Shown: positions 61,241 through 64,000 of the stretch, piece after piece | Layout of the letters: every line of letters starts with the position of its first letter | How positions within the stretch are numbered: position 1 is the first letter of the stretch | DNA from: Thermoguttaceae bacterium | GTDB taxonomy: Bacteria; Planctomycetota; Planctomycetia; Pirellulales; Thermoguttaceae | DNA length: 64,000 bases | Assembly: GCA_017405595.1 (NCBI GenBank) | Contig: JAFRAC010000024.1 | Location: 44,903 to 108,902 of the forward strand | Reading direction: 5' to 3' | Program-made: the position numbers and the translations under genes | Notes under the pieces: model-generated | Told to the model about the DNA's origin: nothing | The model's input: only the letters and a program-made list of their open reading frames with translations | Databases searched by the model: none

Positions 61241-63586
61241 ATGCCGAAAAAAAATCCCGCCCCGAAATCAACCTCTCCCAAACGAAGATCCGCGCCGAAA
61301 CCGGCTCCCCAAACCGCTCCGAGCCCGATTCTGGCTCCCCCGCGCAAAGACGTGGTCTTTTCCGAAGCCGAGCGAAAGCGCCGGACTCTTTTCGAGTCAG
61401 CGAAAAAACATCACCGGCCGGGGGAAGCCGAGCTCAGCTATCCGGGAACGCTCCCCGCGTGGAGTCCCGGCTGGCTTCTCGTTCAGGGGGCGCGCCAGAA
61501 TAACTTAAAGTCGATCAATGTGCCGATCCCCCTTTCCGCCTTCACCGTTGTTACGGGGGTCAGCGGCAGCGGCAAGAGTTCCCTCGTCGAGGAGGTCCTC
61601 TGCCGCGAACTGTCGCGTACGCTCAACCGCGCGCACACTCCTCCGGCCGCGGTCGACCGCATCCTCGGCGCCGAGAGGCTCGACAAGGTCATTGAAGTCA
61701 ATCAGCAGTCTCTCGGCCAGACCCCGACGTCGAGTCCCGCGACCTATACCGGCGTTTTTGACCTGATCCGCGGCCTGTTCGCCAAACTCCCCGAATCGCG
61801 TCTTCGTGGGTGGAACGCCCGGCGGTTCAGCTTCAATGTTCCGGGCGGCCGGTGCGAAAGGTGCGAAGGCGCCGGCAAGCGCAAAATCGAAATGCAGTTC
61901 CTGGCCGATGTCTGGGTCACGTGCGAAGCGTGCGGCGGCAAACGGTACGACGCGCAAACTCTTGAAGTCACCTATAAGGGGAAGTCGATCGCCGACGTGC
62001 TCGAAATGACCTGCGCCGAAGCGTTCGATCTGTTCGCCGAAATTCCCCCGATCCGGAAAAAACTGCAGCTCCTCTGCGACGTCGGCCTCGATTACATCGC
62101 GCTCGGCCAGTCGGCGACCATGCTCTCGGGCGGGGAAGCCCAGCGCGTGAAACTCGCGGCCGAACTGGCGCGTCCCGATACCGGGCGGACGCTCTACATT
62201 CTCGACGAGCCGACAACCGGCCTTCATTTCGAGGATCTGCGCAAGCTTCTCAACGTGCTGCAGCGGCTCACCGATCTCGGAAACACCGTCGTGGTCATCG
62301 AGCATAACCTCGATGTCATCAAATCTGCGGACTGGGTTATCGATCTCGGGCCGGAAGCGGGCCTTGCCGGCGGAGAACTCGTCTTTGCGGGCACGCCGGA
62401 AGAGCTTGCCGATTACGGCCGGCGCCGCGCCGCGGCTTCCGGCAAAAAACAGGCGGCCATGCTCCGCAGCTGGACCGCCGACGCCCTCATTCCGGTCCTC
62501 GAACGCGATCCGTATAAGGAGCGTCCTCTCTACGACCCGGGCGAAGAGTTTCAGACGGCGGCCAAAACGTATCAGGCGCCGGGCGGTACGCCGTCATCAT
62601 TCGATCCCGGTCAGGACGACGAATCTCCCGTTCCGAACGTTCCGATGCCGTGGGAGACCGACGGCCGCTCGTGGCATATCCGTTCGCGCCGCACCCGGAA
62701 CGGGTTCCCCTGCAAGTGGTCGGGCCAGATCCTGGCCGAGGTGGTCGACCGGATCGAAGACTCCAATCTCTTTGCCGACACCGACTGGAACTCCCGCGAG
62801 CTGGTCGAAATTCATCCGCAGAACAAGGCGTCCGGCTGGTTCTTTCATGCGCAGACCGGCGAAGAGTGGCTGCTCCGGCTGAAATTCCGCGTTCCGCAGC
62901 CGGATTTCGATAAAAAGAAGCTTGAAGAAGAGCTCTGGCTCAAACCGGTCAATCAAATCCCCGAAATTCCCCTTTACGGCACCCAGCCGCGTGTGCGGAT
63001 CGAGGTCGTCGGCCCCTGGTACGAAGTCGAACTGCGTGTGTTTCGTTACGAGGAGTTCAACCAGCCGCATTTCTGGAACTTCATCGACAGCGCCGTGGAG
63101 TCGTTCTGCCGTTATATCGAAACCGCCGCCCCCGAAAAGAACGAAAAGAAAATGCCCTGGAAATCGGACGGGGAAAGCTGGCACCGGTCCAAAAACGGTT
63201 TTTCCGGGAGCGCCGGCGGTCCGGCCTGGAGCATGGGGCTGCTGACCAAGGTCGTCGGCGCCATCCGCGCCGCCGCGCCGGGCGCGAAAGAGGTCTGGAC
63301 AAACAAGATCACGGTTCCCGTCTACCGGCCCGACAACCCGTCCCTTTTAATGGCGCAGCTTTACACCAAAAACACCGAAGCGCTCATCGTCCAGCTGAAT
63401 ATGCCGAAAAGCGGCGAACCGGTCTACACATCGCGCGTGCTCGGAGTCGAGACCGAAGCCGACACCACCGACCCGAACTTCGACATCTACTATCTGCGCT
63501 ATACAAGGGACGCCGATTTCAGCGCCCGCGTACTGCAGATGCTTGTCGCCGAACTTCTCCGCCGCCGGCTTCCCTCAAAAAGCTGA
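61241..63586 (+). CDS. Half-size UvrA-like ATPase with duplicated C-terminal domain
   Basis: 781 residues from the ATG at 61241. A basic Pro/Lys-rich start (1-40) is followed by one UvrA ABC module: Walker [10 protein letters not shown] (about 106), a zinc module with two CxxC pairs (CERCEG ... CEACGG, about 205-230), signature [15 protein letters not shown] (about 295) and Walker [17 protein letters not shown] (about 320). This corresponds to the C-terminal half of UvrA; the first ABC module and UvrB-binding domain are absent. Residues 469-637 and 638-781 each begin MPW(E/K)-x-DG-x-SWH and share further positions, so they are a duplicated domain of unknown function. It may act in DNA repair, drug resistance or another DNA-related role. 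Confidence 0.85.
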   Translation: MPKKNPAPKSTSPKRRSAPKPAPQTAPSPILAPPRKDVVFSEAERKRRTLFESAKKHHRPGEAELSYPGTLPAWSPGWLLVQGARQNNLKSINVPIPLSAFTVVTGVSGSGKSSLVEEVLCRELSRTLNRAHTPPAAVDRILGAERLDKVIEVNQQSLGQTPTSSPATYTGVFDLIRGLFAKLPESRLRGWNARRFSFNVPGGRCERCEGAGKRKIEMQFLADVWVTCEACGGKRYDAQTLEVTYKGKSIADVLEMTCAEAFDLFAEIPPIRKKLQLLCDVGLDYIALGQSATMLSGGEAQRVKLAAELARPDTGRTLYILDEPTTGLHFEDLRKLLNVLQRLTDLGNTVVVIEHNLDVIKSADWVIDLGPEAGLAGGELVFAGTPEELADYGRRRAAASGKKQAAMLRSWTADALIPVLERDPYKERPLYDPGEEFQTAAKTYQAPGGTPSSFDPGQDDESPVPNVPMPWETDGRSWHIRSRRTRNGFPCKWSGQILAEVVDRIEDSNLFADTDWNSRELVEIHPQNKASGWFFHAQTGEEWLLRLKFRVPQPDFDKKKLEEELWLKPVNQIPEIPLYGTQPRVRIEVVGPWYEVELRVFRYEEFNQPHFWNFIDSAVESFCRYIETAAPEKNEKKMPWKSDGESWHRSKNGFSGSAGGPAWSMGLLTKVVGAIRAAAPGAKEVWTNKITVPVYRPDNPSLLMAQLYTKNTEALIVQLNMPKSGEPVYTSRVLGVETEADTTDPNFDIYYLRYTRDADFSARVLQMLVAELLRRRLPSKS

Positions 63587-63597
63587 TCTGCCGTTTC

Positions 63598-63790
63598 CAA
63601 AAACCTCCACCGGTCTCAATACCGGGTTGCCTATCAGCCGCGCGGCGCTGTAGGGAGCCCCTGTTTTTAGACAGGGGGGACCCCAGCGCCTATACGGAAA
63701 GCTGGGAACCGCCTTCCCTCAAACCCCCGTCTTTAGACGGGGGTGGAATCATCCCGCCGCTACGGGGTTTCAGACTTCCGATAACCCCGG
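63598..63790 (+). repeat. Structured double-hairpin repeat, copy E
   Basis: 5' module ccggtctcaataccgggttg as in copy D. Outer stem GGCGCTG/CAGCGCC around CCCCTGT/ACAGGGG, a diverged linker, second hairpin CCCCCGTC/GACGGGGG, an extra 35 bases, then a tail cgataaccccggcaaa. It lies directly after the UvrA-like gene on the same strand. Confidence 0.75.
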
Positions 63791-63842
63791 CAAACCGAAA
63801 CACAACCCCCGGCAACAGCAACACACTTTCCCGCCAAACCAC

Positions 63843-63882
63843 AAAAAAGCGGGCCTCAAACGTTTCCGCTTGAGGCCCGCTT
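63843..63882 (-). terminator. Rho-independent terminator of the 16S rRNA gene
   Basis: Perfect 13-base stem (63847-63859 with 63870-63882; aagcgggcctcaa on +) followed on the minus strand by TTTTTT. It lies about 87 bases after the 16S 3' end. Confidence 0.82.
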
Positions 63883-63961
63883 CGTATAAACCCGGCAAAA
63901 GCAAATCAACAGTGCGCCAATCGATCGCTCCACATTCTTAGAGATTTAATCTCGGTTAAAT

Positions 63962-64000
<39 letters not shown>

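Overview
The window comes from a high-GC, Gram-negative-type bacterium, most likely a planctomycete or a relative in the PVC group. This placement is an inference. It rests on LPS genes (an LptD-like protein and an LpxL/HtrB-like acyltransferase), a TolC-family lipoprotein, a 3-keto-disaccharide hydrolase (DUF1080)-like protein and a beta-helix protein, many large secreted proteins of no recognised family, many Sel1-repeat proteins, and a 16S rRNA gene that appears to end in its own terminator rather than leading into a 23S gene.

Layout. 1-3.4 kb: the tail of a secreted protein, its tandem paralogue and a prolyl oligopeptidase. 3.7-6.4 kb (-): a PilM/PilN-like fusion and a PilO-like protein. 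6.6-8.9 kb: an acyltransferase, ACP and ketoacyl synthase III cassette with two matched promoters. 10-13.5 kb: a three-domain fatty-acyl-AMP ligase, ACP and alpha-oxoamine synthase. 13.7-16.6 kb: two secreted carbohydrate-related proteins. 16.7-20.9 kb (-): a lipoprotein, an acidic protein with an HTH domain and a membrane anchor, and a small anchored protein. 21.1-23.6 kb: a QueD/PTPS-like enzyme, an RluA-family pseudouridine synthase and an alpha/beta hydrolase. 23.6-27.9 kb (-): another paralogue of the first genes, a Sel1 lipoprotein and a coiled-coil membrane protein. 28.3-34.9 kb: a TolC-like lipoprotein, an LpxL-like acyltransferase and a large secreted protein, separated by structured repeats. 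35.5-41.9 kb: a small membrane protein, a single-chain type IIG restriction-modification enzyme, two Sel1 proteins and a chloramphenicol-acetyltransferase-like enzyme. 42.0-43.5 kb: tRNA-Gln and a Tat-exported metallo-beta-lactamase-fold protein. 43.9-52.1 kb: five more Sel1 proteins, a small membrane protein and a BspA-type leucine-rich-repeat protein. 52.2-56.4 kb: a TPP riboswitch with Thi4, an isolated FlhA and a cysteine-less thioredoxin-fold protein. 56.6-63.6 kb: LptD, an MntA/HepT toxin-antitoxin pair and a half-size UvrA-like ATPase. 63.97 kb to the end: the 3' end of 16S rRNA (-).

Most genes concern the cell envelope, meaning LPS and lipid building, secretion and surface proteins, with a smaller accessory part (restriction-modification, toxin-antitoxin, the acetyltransferase). 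The least explained signals are: a family of structured double-hairpin repeats (five copies, all in one orientation, downstream of genes on the same strand) whose stems change sequence but stay paired; the concentration of eight Sel1 proteins; an AT-rich recognition module inside the restriction enzyme; and the half-size UvrA with a duplicated unknown C-terminal domain.
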